Below the pieces are notes generated by a model, which searched no databases, was not told the DNA's origin, and saw nothing but the letters and a program-made list of their open reading frames with translations. The translations under genes and the position numbers were made by a program. Below are positions 45,385-55,948 of a stretch of DNA of 64,000 nucleotides, piece after piece. This DNA is from Meconema thalassinum. Its lineage: Eukaryota; Arthropoda; Insecta; Orthoptera; Tettigoniidae. How positions within the stretch are numbered: the first letter of the stretch is position 1; each line of letters opens with the position of its first letter. The stretch spans positions 984,372,482-984,436,481 of the forward strand of contig OX336389.2 of NCBI GenBank assembly GCA_946902985.2. The letters are read 5' to 3'.

Positions 45385-46030
45385 GCAAAAACATAAATGA
45401 AATGGTGTTCAATTCCCGGCTCTTCCAAGACATTTAATTCTGGTCTGAGTGCTGGAACGGTGTACACTAGCCTGGTTAGGCAAAACTGAGAGGAGGAGGG
45501 TTCGATTCCTGGAAATGGTTTTTCATGGTTTCTCACTTCTACTCCAGACAAATGCCGGGATATTTCTCAACTCAAGACCATGGCCGCCTCCTTCCCAATC
45601 CTCACCTGAATGACAAATACACATGCAGACATCACAATTACACAAGTAATCAGACACATTCTACACACTCCCAAGTACACGGGGCAAAATGACCACGATT
45701 TTTATTGTCGTTTGGCCTCCTGAGAGACCGAGTGCAGGTCTTTCTAGTCGACGTCCGTGGACGACATGCGCGTCGGGATGAGGGATGGAATGGATGAAGA
45801 TTAATGAAACCGGACAAGGATGTGGAAGGAAGTGGCCGTAGCCTGTCAGGTGGTACCATTCGAGAATTTGCCTGGTGTTGAAATGGGAAACCACGGAAAA
45901 CCATTTCAAGGACGGCCGACGATGGGGCTCGAACCCACGTATCTGCAGAGTCAGCAGAGTGCTTGGCCCCATGACCTAACGCTGCGCTTTGGCGAGCGTC
46001 GGTGATGACCACGATGTCCAAGCCCCGTTC
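45385..46030 (+). mobile_element. SINE family C, split by a nested family B SINE
   Basis: The left part (45385-45699) runs from the first B-box region (TTCAATTCCCGGCTCTTCC) through the central motif (GGTTTTTCATGGTTTCTCAC) to CCAAGTACACGGGGCAAAAT. The tail resumes after the insertion at ATGACCACGATGTCCAAGCC. Confidence 0.88.
45700..46004 (-). mobile_element. SINE family B, nested inside family C
   Basis: Reverse complement of the 18230-18548 type, with AAAGCGCAGCGTTAGGTCAT, B-box GGTTCGAGCCCC and the central motif GGTTTTCCGTGGTTTCCCAT. An 11-bp TSD, ATGACCACGAT, lies at 45689-45699 and 46005-46015. Family B therefore jumped after this family C copy had landed. Confidence 0.93.
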
Positions 46031-46057
46031 CTATTTGATTCATATCATAATGGCCTA

Positions 46058-46826
46058 AATTGAATCGGTGTTTTTTGAAAGGGCGGTATCGACATTTTTT
46101 TCGACATTTACCCTTTTTTAGCGTTTTGTTTTCCTTTTGGATAGAGCCATCCGTTTCCTTTGAAAGGACGCATGTGCAAGCGTTCTATCCGTATAAAACT
46201 CATGTTCATAAATATTGAGTTTTTTAAGGGCGGACGTGCGTCACACCCAAAGTACACGGGACTGCATGACCGCGTTGTCGGAGCCCCTAAACTAAGGAAC
46301 CAACCAACAATGACTTTCTTATGTTGTAAATATTTCCTTGTGCTTCAGATTTGTTGCAATTTTTGTGTGTAGGAAATTCATTCCATCTGAACACAATGTC
46401 TGTGCTTTAGATTTTCACTAATTTCTTAGTATTGCAAAATTATTCCAATTTAAGTCCTAAACTGATATGTAACCATGGTCCATTTTATTTTTTGTCCATC
46501 TTTGCCATATATTTTAGTAAATATCTGTCTCTAGCAAATAGATTGCATTTTCGAACAATTTAATGAACATATTTGTGTCTAATTATTCGATTTTTTTGAA
46601 AGGGCGTAGTTGCACGATTTTCTCTTGCGCATATCTTCCGGACAAAAATTTATAAAATTATTTTAGAGAGTGGAACATGTTCCCTAAAAGCATGTTAGGT
46701 CACAAAATCCATTAAAAAGAAAAATTAAATTAAAATTAAAAATTGAGCCGCTGGGGAAGTTTTATTTAGTTTCCCAACAATTCCCTTTCGTTCACCTACG
46801 CCCTTAAAAAAAACACTGATTCAATT
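46058..46826. mobile_element. DNA element with ~28-bp inverted ends and internal repeats
   Basis: The left end is AATTGAATCGGTGTTTTTTG followed by AAAGGGCG. The right end on the other strand is AATTGAATCAGTGTTTTTTT followed by TAAGGGCG. The TTTGAAAGGGCG block recurs inside near 46160, 46220 and 46600. A family C tail fragment (CACACCCAAAGTACACGGGA) lies at 46241-46310. No TSD or transposase was identified, so the superfamily is unknown. Confidence 0.65.
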
Positions 46827-48545
46827 GTCGTGCAAGATTAGAAAGCCTCCAAGGGCATCCATTAATACTTTTGTTTTTAATTTATTTCCGAAGATTAATT
46901 AATATTAGCCTTTCAAGATACGAGTGCCGGTGGCAGAGGTGGGAACTACCTATATTCTTTGTTTACTTGTGTCATGCTTTCAGCCTACTTGTTGACAGTT
47001 ACAGTCGCGCGGGTAGAATATGCCACAGTCATCGTTTTTCTCTCCGTGGTGACATGTGCTCCTGTTACGCTTAACTCTGCTGTTGCGAAACAATTAGAAA
47101 CAATTCATTCATAATTCGCGATTGTTATTATTATTATTATTATTATTATTTTAATTATTATTTTTCCATTCACAATATAACTTCTGTCACACAAGTACGC
47201 GCGCAATGCAGACTGCACTCCGTCATCGCTGCCCCCCTCTGCTCGTCCTGCAATACTTCTGGTGCTTTCATCAACAAGCGCTGGTGCAGCCATGTTCACG
47301 GGCACTCGTACTAGTTACAATACCAACACCGATCAAAATTTGTGGATGGTCAGTAGTTTCTCTGGCCTATAAGTGAAAAGTTGGTACGCTACTGAAAGCA
47401 TTTATGTGCACTAGAATTCAGTTAAAAGGTTGCGAACAGTTGCAGCAACCTCCCTAAAGGCTTAATTTTGCGCCAAGTTATTTCCATCTGAAGGAGTTCT
47501 TTGGTGGCAAGTGTTTGATGACGATGATGATGATGATGATGATGATCTCAAAGAGGGAGTACAGACGTCGCGTTCATCGTCGTTCTATAACTATGGCTTA
47601 TATAAATTGGTAGCCTACTCGGCTACAAGTGCCTTAATAAAGGTGTTGACCACTTGAGGAAGTAGTTTGAGATGACTAGCTTGTGCTGTAACAAGCTTGG
47701 AAAATAACATTGTGATTCTTTGAAAACATAACTTGGACGCCAACACATAACAAGCAAGAACAGTAAAAATTAACTGGGGGTATATTTGGTCATTATTATA
47801 CACAGCGTCCGGGGTAAATACAGTACCACTTTGCAGCTGAAAATTCAAAATGTACTTACTTTATATAGGCCTACGTCCACCAAGTGGTAGAGCGTTGACT
47901 CTTTCTTAAGCAGCAAGGATAATTCCCGAAATAAATTTATTCGTTTCTGCAAAACCACGATTATAAACCTTTGCTTATTGAACTTAATTATTATTACAAA
48001 TGTGTTCAGAACAGATGCCATTTTGGTTTTCACTGCCATTAACCCTTATAGTGCCAGATAACCAATATATCGGTCGAGGGAGCTTCTGCTAAAAATGGCA
48101 TGGGGTGATCTATCGGCCCCGTTTTCTTATAACATTGTATTCGTATTACTATTTCAATCCTCGTACTGCTATCACTGTTGTAACCAAGACAGCTGGATAT
48201 ATCGATGTATTCAAGTACCGTGCATAACTGGATTCATAGTAAATATTCTTTGAACGTGCTGCAGTCAGCTGAGTTCCTACGCGTGTTAACATTTGCAGTC
48301 GTGTAATTTTACATTCTTGCTCGGAGCAAATTATGATAAATATGGCCAGTCCTTTGATCAATGATGAAGTATATAATAGTAATATCGTATGGCCTCGGGT
48401 GCCGGGTGCAAGCTTTGTTATTTGACGCTATGAAAGTCAACGAGGTTAGATATCTAAGCTCCTTGACACTACAGCGGTTTCTAGTAGAAAATAGAGGAAC
48501 TTTTGTGTTGGCGGAAAATGCCACTATGAACACGGCCTACTGAAT
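46827..48545. other. Unassigned, with microsatellites
   Basis: (TTA)n lies at 47126-47150 and (GAT)n at 47518-47547. No coding sequence or known repeat is recognised in the remaining 1.6 kb. Confidence 0.5.
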
Positions 48546-48706
48546 TCAAATGGGTTCTTTAACATGCCAACAACGTATGACATGCGTGTCGTGATTTTTG
48601 TCGCATTTCAAAAAAAAAATCACTTACCATGGCCAGGAGCGAACCTGCAAACTTGGTGGGTTGGTAGCCCGACACGATAACCACTACCCACCATGGCAAG
48701 CGATGA
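48546..48706 (-). mobile_element. SINE family H (tRNA-like head)
   Basis: On the minus strand CCATGGTGGGTAGTGGTTAT and B-box GGTTCGCTCC form a tRNA-like head near 48630-48706. AATGCGACAAAAATCACGAC and GGCATGTTAAAGAACCC follow. The last block resembles the family A motif GCACGTTAAAGATCCCC. Confidence 0.6.
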
Positions 48707-48920
48707 TGAATTAAAATCTGTAGGCTGTCCAAATTATATTAAAATTTCCATTTCAAATTTAAACAGTAAAATATTTAAATTATTTTTAATGAAACGAAGT
48801 ATTAATTATTTGGCCATCTAATACGTTCAAAATATCTTAACTTGCTATGTAGGAGATACTTTTTTTTAATCAAACACTAATAATTTCATTAAACTTGGCT
48901 CGACTCACAATAGCTTGGCA

Positions 48921-49665
48921 CCCTCAGGGGCTCACATCTAGTGGGACGTGGGTTGGCGACCACGGGGCCCCAGCTGAGTCCGGGATTGCTTCCACTTACT
49001 TGTGCCGGGCTCCTCACCGTCTTATTTCCTGTCGACCTCACTTGGTCATCTCTTGGTCTCTTCCAACCCAGACGGTATTAGGGTATCCGAGGCCTAGGGA
49101 GTCTCTTCCTTTCCCGCCTTAATTGGCCCTTGTCTCATCTTTTCTGATACCCTCCTTCTGCGAGGGGTCAGCCTTCTTTTTATTTTCCTTTTACCTCCTG
49201 CCTTCTGCTCAAGGCCCTCAAGGAGGCAGGGTGTATGTAGCCCCACCACTTCCGGTGCACCTTGGATATTGCTACACCCTCAGGATCTCATGGCTGGTGA
49301 GTTCGGGAGTTGGTGACCTCGAGGGATTCCTGAGCTGGGTCCGGTTTTCCCTCTTTTATCCAATACTTCTTGGGCTGACCCTCTCCTCTTTCACTTTCCT
49401 ATCTGCCTTTCATGGCTCTCCTTCCTTCCAAGTCCCTCACTCCGCATTCTTCGAGGGTTGAGGGCATTTCTTTTCTACCTGTCCTTTAATTGCTTTAGTC
49501 TCCTGTTGTTTTCCATTTCTTCTTCTAGTATATAAGTTAGTAGTTAGTTTTAGTTGTAGTTTACATCCCATTATCATCTTCACGATCACCCAAACCATTA
49601 GGGGCCAATAACCTAGATGTTAGGCCCCTTAAAACAACAATTATCATCATCATCATCATCAACAA
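48921..49665 (+). mobile_element. LINE 3' end (5'-truncated insertion) with (ATC)n tail
   Basis: A 13-bp TSD, CAATAGCTTGGCA, at 48908-48920 and 49666-49678 defines a 745-bp insertion. Its 3' end has ACCATTAGGGGCCAATAACC, TAGATGTTAGGCCCCTTAAA and an (ATC)n tail with AAC units, the kind of tail seen on some insect non-LTR elements. The 5' part is pyrimidine-rich and partly repeats itself (CACCCTCAGGGGCTCACATC versus CACCCTCAGGATCTCATGGC). No reverse transcriptase remains. Confidence 0.85.
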
Positions 49666-49678
49666 CAATAGCTTGGCA

Positions 49679-50182
49679 TTAAATGGCTAAAGCTCTTCGC
49701 TGCCACAGCAACGTAGCACAGTGGTGTACTATAAATATGCGACGTAGTGAAAGTTGCGCCACCCCAGTGGCGTTCCAAGCAGGGTGGACCAAATGCCCGC
49801 TGGTGTTCATATTGTATAAGTGAAGCCTCGGCTGACTGGTGGGAGGATATCCTCAACAAAATATTTGATGATGTATCTATACTGGCTCTCTGCAAATTGT
49901 AAGGAATCACTAATACGGAAAATGTTGAATTAGCTACGTGTAATATTGATGTAGATTAACATCCCTTTCTAGTTTCTGCAGGCATGTTGTTCAAGTTAGT
50001 AGAAGTAATGTTTTGGGATCCAGGTGTCATTTGTGATTTAAGAAATATTGGGTCAAATACAATTCATATTTCTCAAATATTTAATCCTAAAATAAATCTA
50101 TGTATAGATGACGATAGTATGAATGGTCGCGTTTAACTATTTGCCAACGTAGGAGATGATGGTTATTTTCTTCTCGTTTCAG
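49679..50182. other. Intron or intergenic sequence upstream of the exon
   Basis: No repeat is recognised. If the exon at 50183 is real, this is intron sequence. It ends with a pyrimidine-rich tract (TTATTTTCTTCTCGTTTCAG) and has a branch-point-like TTTAAC near 50152. Confidence 0.5.
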
Positions 50183-50962
50183 ACTGGAAAATACAAGTGC
50201 TGGTGAACATGTAGGTGAGACGCTTGCCGATATTTTGGTTGGAGATGCAGATTCATCATTGGCAATGACTTCCGTAACAACTCCAGCTGCAGACCCAGTT
50301 GCAGCTGATGCCGTCAATCACGCGGTATCTTCAGATCCTACATCTACTACAAGTGCACCGGTAGCATCTGAGGTGGACATTCTCTTGCCAGAACAAACAC
50401 TAGTGACAAACTTCGAGTCAAGCGCTAAGACATTGACCAGCGCAGTAATTGATGCAACTGATATAGAAACTGCTGCCGCCACAATTGAACGCATCCCAAG
50501 TTCAATTTCACTTGTATATCCAGTAACAAATTCTACACTTAGCTCAGAAATTTCACGTGAACAAGTTCCTGTTAAAAGTCCAGTTGCAGAGCATAAGACA
50601 TTGCCTCCAGGGAATTCATTGACGGCATCTAGCGTTACCTATGTTTCAACTCAAGAGGGGGCACCCGTGCAAACCAAGAATGCATGCTTAAACACAGCTT
50701 GCGAGGTAGATTCTGCAATTAACTATTCAAATTCATCAGAACGAGTTCCTGATGTAGCATCGAAAACACCACTTGAAGACTCAACTGCTGCAGAAATAGT
50801 GGAAACTGAAGTGATCTCCACTGTTACCTTACCAACTACTATAGACACTCCGGATACTCTTGTTTCCAGCATGTTAGCTTCATCTCTAATGATTTCTGCC
50901 GAAATTCAGGCAGCATGTGCAGAGAAGTCCCCAGAGATAACCGTGGACTTGAACACTGCTAG
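50183..50962 (+). CDS. Internal coding exon of an unidentified host gene
   Basis: This is the only credible host coding sequence. The acceptor is a pyrimidine tract ending TTTCAG at 50182. The donor is AG followed by GTAAGC at 50963. The 780 bp are open in one frame: one leading base completes a codon, then 259 codons begin LENTSAGEHVGETLADILVG, then two trailing bases, so both flanking introns are phase 2. The protein is rich in Ser, Thr, Ala and Val with scattered acidic residues, and has no signal peptide, membrane segment or domain I recognise, so it is probably disordered. An open run this long is unlikely by chance in AT-rich DNA. I cannot name the gene. An unrecognised transposon ORF is the main alternative. 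Confidence 0.6.
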
Positions 50963-51200
50963 GTAAGCCTAATGTTTCTTTTTGAACATTTGAGTTTAGA
51001 GTTATTGATATCCTGAATTACATCATTACATGCATATCTAAACGGTACACAGCTGATGATGATTGAGTCTTCAGTCTTTTGACTGGTTTGATGCAGCTAT
51101 CCATGCCTCCCTGTCCTGAGCTAATCGCTTCATCTCTACATAGCTACCACGCCCTACATCCGAGGCAATCTGTTTAACATATTCTAACCTTGGTCTACCC

Positions 51201-51785
51201 CTACAGTTCTTGTCCTCGACCCTTCCTTCCATAACTAAGCTTGCTATTCCTGGGTGTCTTACAAAGTATGTGTCCTACTAACCTATCTCTTCTCTTCATT
51301 AGCAGTCGCCAGAAACATCTATCCTCTCCCACTCGTCTTAAAACCTCTTCGTTTGTAACCCTATCTACCCATCTGATCTTCATCATTCTCCTGTAACACC
51401 ACATTTCAAAAGCTTCAATTCTCCTCTTTTCTGCTGCACCAATAGTCCAAGTTTCACTTCCATATAGCGCCACACTCCAGACAAAGGCTTTCAAAAATGA
51501 CTTCCTAATACCTAAATCTATATTCGATGTCAAAAGATTCCTTTTTTGTAGAAATGCTTTCCTTGCCTGAGCCAACCTACTTTTTATGTCCTCTTTGCTT
51601 CGTCCATCACTGGTTATTCTGCTTCCTAAGTAACAGAAGTCTCCTACTTCCTTCAGCTTTTCACCTGCCAATTTGATCTCCAAAGAGGTTTCTGATTTAT
51701 TTCGGCTGCATTCCAGTATTTTTGTTATACATTTATTAATATTCATCATGAATTCTTTCCGTAAGACGGAGTCCATACCATTCAA
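51201..51785 (-). pseudogene. RTE-like LINE ORF2, C-terminal domain
   Basis: A 194-codon frame with NKCITKILECSRNKSETSLE, then VGDFCYLGSRITSDGRSKED, LYGSETWTIGAAEKRRIEAF, MWCYRRMMKIRWVDRVTNEE and VGHILC, ending in a KGRGQEL-type tail. This is the region after the polymerase palm and thumb in RTE/BovB-like polyproteins. It is separated from the RT core at 51790-52254 by a frameshift near 51787. It is otherwise well preserved, suggesting a fairly young insertion. Confidence 0.88.
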
Positions 51786-51789
51786 AAAC

Positions 51790-52254
51790 TCATTTTAAAT
51801 CCTCAGACTTGTCGGCCAAGATGACGATGTCATCAGCAAATCTCAGAGTTGAAATTATTTCTCCTTGAATCTTCACTCCCACTTTAAATTTTTCTCCAAT
51901 TTCCTTCATTGCTTGTTCAATGTAAAGATTGAAAAGTATGGGTGATAAGTTGCAGCCTTGCCTTACACCTTTCTGAATACCAGCTTCTCTCTCATGTCCT
52001 TCAGCTCGAATGACTGCCGTCTGGTTTCTGTATAGATTGTATATCACCCTCCTATCCCTGTACTTTATTCCAATAGATTTCAAAATGCCAAACAATTTAG
52101 TCCAATCAACGTTATCAAAAGCCTTTTCTACGTCTACAAATGCCATGAACGTTCTCTTATATTTCCTTATTCTACCTTCCAAAATCAGGCTAAGACTTAG
52201 TACAGCTTCCCTTGTTCCTACATTTCTCCTGAAACCAAACTGGTCTTCACCCAA
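51790..52254 (-). pseudogene. RTE-like LINE reverse transcriptase core, partial
   Basis: A 154-codon frame with EDQFGFRRNVGTREAVLSLS, then MAFVDVEKAFDNVDWTKLF (first catalytic Asp), then IQKGVRQGCNLSPILFNLYI, then STLRFADDIVILADKSEDLK holding the FADD catalytic pair. These are RT motifs in the order expected for the fingers and palm, which copy element RNA into DNA at the target site. N-terminal fingers and endonuclease are lost. One frameshift separates it from its C-terminal part. Confidence 0.9.
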
Positions 52255-52309
52255 CTCCGATTCTATCTGGCTTTACAGCTACCATTAAATATCACTTTTA
52301 TTCAATTAA

Positions 52310-53591
52310 GGGACACTGGGACTGAAATTTTAGTGAAATTTGTGGAAAATGTCGATTTTCGGTTTTTTCCATATTAATACACCCCTATCCCCTGCGGATA
52401 ATATAGCAGTGTTTTATCCGAATTCCGCCATTTTTAAAGCCCTGGCGTAGCTTTAAAATGCACGGTGTGTCCTTTAAACGCCCCAGCACAGTAAGTGTCC
52501 TGAAGGTTCTGAGTCTTGGTGTTTCTACAATCGAAGTATCGCAGCTGGTAAAACACCACAGAGTCATGACAAAATGGCTGTAGAACTTTAAGAACCCTTA
52601 GTTGTCAAGATTATGCTGTTTATCAAAGGCTGGCATCAGATGAGCTACTATCCAGATGCATCCGTGGGGCTACTGAAAATCAGAATGAGTCTCTGCATTC
52701 TGTTATCTGGAGGAAGTGCCGGAAAGAGATTTTTATTTCACGGAAGATACTTGAAATTGCTGTTTGGAATTCTGTAACAGAATTCAACATGGGGTGTAGT
52801 GCAACAACAGAGTTGAAATCAGGAATAAGACTAACTTCAGTATCTCATGTCACAGCACAAACACTTGAAAGATGTGACAGTCGCAGGAAGTATGTAAGTC
52901 CGCGGTCATAATTGGAGAAGCGAAAGCATGTCGACGGAAGGTGAAACTGGCAGAAATGAAGGAGGAGGCTGCAAAACAGAAGAAGGAGGGTGTCACCTAT
53001 GCTGTAGGACAGTCCTAATGTCATTGGTAAGCTGAAACCTTGTAAATTGTGCATCATTTTAGAAAATTGCTGTTTTCTCGGATTCACTTTTTCAGGCATT
53101 CAAAATGTTACTCGCGTCATAAATCTTATGATATTGCTTTCAAAATGGGAATTTATTATCTTCATTGCAATGACTATAAACCTGCGGATCGTTTTTTAGA
53201 TTGCACTTTTGGTTTGGCTGCAAAAAAAATTCAAACTGGAAAAAATACGATTTTTTTGTAGAAAAAAACTTGGAGATGGAAAAAAATTAATTTCTTGACA
53301 CTCATTAATGCAATTCAAAATCGGATCCGTAGGTTTCTTCCAATTGTTATAGTGCAATAGAATATTACCTAAAAGTTACACTATCTTGTTTTTTTTAACG
53401 CGGCTGACCTTTATAAAACTTGAATAATTAGCACAATAAATGTACAAAATAATTAATATCTAGAGAACTAATCAACTTACAATGCTCACATTTCCCAAAG
53501 TGGTTTATAATATGACTATTCATAACCATATAAAATTTCAAAGCTGTACCTCAGTTTATATAGAATTTGAAAATTTCAGTCCCAGTGTCCC
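52310..53591 (+). mobile_element. TTAA-flanked DNA transposon (Kolobok-like?)
   Basis: The left end is GGGACACTGGGACTGAAATTTT. The right end on the other strand matches over at least 22 bp. TTAA lies at 52306-52309 and 53592-53595. Length is 1,282 bp. The TTAA TSD fits piggyBac or Kolobok. The encoded remnant (52600-52960) does not look like piggyBac, so Kolobok or a related group is the better guess. Confidence 0.8.
52600..52960 (+). pseudogene. Transposase remnant of the TTAA element
   Basis: The plus-strand translation gives YAVYQRLASDELLSRCIRGA, then TENQNESLHSVIWRKCRKEI, then FISRKILEIAVWNSVTEFNM followed by GCSATTEL. The NQNESLHSVIW and VxFN-type blocks resemble the C-terminal part of a Mutator-like or Kolobok-type transposase family widespread in arthropods. 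Upstream parts are missing or broken. Confidence 0.6.
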
Positions 53592-53595
53592 TTAA

Positions 53596-54198
53596 TCAGC
53601 TCGGATGGTATGGTCGATCGCGGGCGCTTGAGCTGTCAATTGCTATATGTTATTGGAGTGTATATCAAAACATTGAAGGCATTTCCGCAACTGTATCGTC
53701 TGTGTTAAACTCGAACGATTCAGATGTTGAATAAGAAATATCAAACCTGCAGAGTGATATTCCCTTGAAAACATTGGCTTCTGAAAATAACATCTGGTTA
53801 CTGGTACTACAATAAAATTATCCTTGCTCGAGATCCATTGACTGCATCATTTGGGTATAATTACCTCTGCCAAGTATATTACTGTCGAATGAAGATAATG
53901 CATTCAAAATATCGCACTCGTCTCACAGATGACCACATACAATGATGTTTCTGCTCGTGATTCCCCCCCCCCCCCCCCCCTTGTAGCCCCTTCGACTGTT
54001 TCTGTTGAATGCAGTGTGTCTAGCACATTACGAACGCGTTTTTCAACGACACCGTGAATATTCTAAGAACGCGATGCACCACTTCTCAACACTTTCGGTA
54101 TTAATTTGTAACTTGTGTGTCCTATGCAGCATAACGTTCGGCTTGGCCTTCCTTCGACGTAAGTTTGTTTTATGTCGTACTTTCCACAGTTTTATAAA
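53596..54198. other. Unassigned, with a C-run at 53963-53980
   Basis: An 18-base C homopolymer is present. No gene or repeat family is recognised. Confidence 0.5.
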
Positions 54199-54455
54199 GA
54201 CCACCTCGTGGTGTAGCGACTAGTGAACTTGGATGTCACCCTGAAGCACCGGGTTCGAATCGTGGCTCTGTCAAATACATTTAATTCTGGTGTGAGCTGG
54301 GAATCGATCCCAACTCTTCTCAATTTTGCCTCACGAGGCTGAGTGTACCCCATTCAGCCCTCAGATAAGAATTAACTTTTTTAGCAGAGCCGTGAATCGT
54401 ACTCGGACCTCCTCGGTGACAGTCAAGGATGCTAGCCCCTATACCATGATGTAAC
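54199..54455. mobile_element. Two family C heads joined head to head
   Basis: 54199-54290 is a forward family C tRNA-like head (CCTCGTGGTGTAGCGACTAG, B-box GGGTTCGAATCGTGGC, ATTTAATTCTGG). 54300-54455 is a reverse copy of the same region extending to the second unit (CTCACGAGGCTGAGTGTACC, AAGAATTAACTTTT, TCGGTGACAGTCAAGG). The pair forms an inverted repeat with arms of about 90 bp. Both copies lack the central motif and tail. Confidence 0.8.
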
Positions 54456-55167
54456 CTGCCAAAGACCAGAAGTTGCTCAAAATGCATTCAGTATCGTCGC
54501 GACCCTCTTTGAGCGAACAATTTGCCCCTATAGACTACTGTGTCATGCATCAAATTCAAAATGAAATGGTTTGCTAGATGTACACTTTCAATATGGTATG
54601 GTGCTTTTTGTTGTTGTTAAGGATTAGTTATTCTTATTATTGTTCTCATTCAATCTTGAAGTATTAGAAGCCATATTCAGTGTTTCCTAAGTAATTTGAA
54701 AAGTTTACAATAATACTTTATTTAATCTTGTAATCTATCTACATATTTAAAACAGTAAGCTGATTTTTGTTACCGCGAGATTGACAGAACGGCTGAACCG
54801 ATTTACTTCGTAATGCACTCTGACGAAAGCCCTTGATCTGTATATTTGCAGAGTGTCTTTAAAATAAACAAATATGTTACCATATATTTTTATATTTGTA
54901 AACAAAAATGCAAAATTATTGGCCCTAGCGCATGCGCACGATCACCTTGCTTCACGACAGTCATGGCGGTTACAAGTGCATCGCGTTTCAATTTGATAGT
55001 TATTTATAAGAAGTATAAAGGAAGGGAACATTATTTATGGCGTTCCCACGATATATATTGGAATACAATATTATACACAACGGAAAATATTGAAACACGT
55101 AAAATGATAGTCGAGTGTGTAGGGCCTATGTAGTTAAACTGTCTTAATATTGCGAAGCTTTAGTAGT

Positions 55168-55250
55168 GATTCGGTAGCTCAGGTCGTAGTGGCAAGAAGT
55201 CCTAGTTTATGCATCGCGCAATGGAAGCTGTTCGAGTCCCACCTCCGACA
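55168..55250 (+). tRNA. tRNA-like module in Helitron (not a functional gene)
   Basis: TCGGTAGCTCAGGTCGTAG resembles an A-box D-arm. GTTCGAGTCCC is a B-box T-loop, followed by ACCTCCGACA as an acceptor-like 3' end. The 5' acceptor strand does not pair well. A copy lies at 56629-56710. It was probably captured or is SINE-like. Confidence 0.35.
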
Positions 55251-55331
55251 TGTTTTTTTTATTTCCCTTTTTTTATTTCTTGGTATTGCTATTTCATTTT
55301 CATTCCCGTAAACTAAGGAATTCGTATATTT

Positions 55332-55829
55332 TTTTTTTTTTTATTTAGTCAATTTACCCTCTAGGTTGGTGGTTCCCACGGACTCATCGAGGGAACTCAC
55401 CACTACCGCCTCTATGGGCAGTGTCCTGGAGCTTGGAACATCTGGTCGGGATGGATACAACTGGGGAGGTGTGATCAGCACTTCGCCCAGGCGGCCTCAC
55501 CTGCAAAGCGAACAGGGGCCTTATGAGGGATGGGAAGGGATGGAAGATTAGGATGGATAGGCTAGGAAGAGGGAAGGAGGCGGCCGTGGCCTTACAGTAG
55601 GTACCATCCCGGCATTTGCCCGAAGACGAAGTGGGAAACCACGGAAAACCACTTCGAGGATGGCTGAGGTGGGAATCGAACCCCCTCTACTCATTTGGAC
55701 CACCCGAGGCTGAGTAGACCCCGTTCCAGTCCTCATACCACTTATCAAATTTCGTGGCAGAGCCGGGAATCGAACCCAGGACCTCCGGGGCGGCAGCTAA
55801 CCATGCTGACCGCCACCCTACGGAGGCGA
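55332..55829 (-). mobile_element. SINE family E
   Basis: On the minus strand: head CCTCCGTAGGGTGGCGGTCA, B-box GGTTCGATTCCCGG, second B-box region GGGGGTTCGATTCCCACC and central motif GGTTTTCCGTGGTTTCCCAC. CGGGCAAATGCCGGGA and the tail with CCCTCGATGAGTCCGT follow, then a T-rich/A-rich end. It lies at the junction between the duplicated Helitron segments. Confidence 0.88.
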
Positions 55830-55948
55830 CATATTTTTAAATTAATATAGAAAATTGCAGAATTCTCGCCCCTCACGCATGCGTACAATCACCTTGCATC
55901 ATGACAGTCATGGCGGTTACAAGTGCATCACGTTTCAATTTGATAGTT

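Larger units (their letters stand above)
51060..52262 (-). mobile_element. RTE-like LINE, 5'-truncated copy
   Basis: On the minus strand, reverse transcriptase sequence (from 52254) leads to a C-terminal domain (to 51201), a short 3' UTR and a (ATC)n-like end near 51057-51063. The UTR block TTTGACTGGTTTGATGCAGC also marks a second fragment at 26054-26112. The 5' part, including the endonuclease, is missing. Confidence 0.88.

Noticed and set aside
49985..50022. Possible small exon before the 50183 exon (TTTCTGCAG ... CCAG/GTGTCA)
   Set aside because: The 38-bp size, the weak donor and the lack of any supporting signal make this too speculative.
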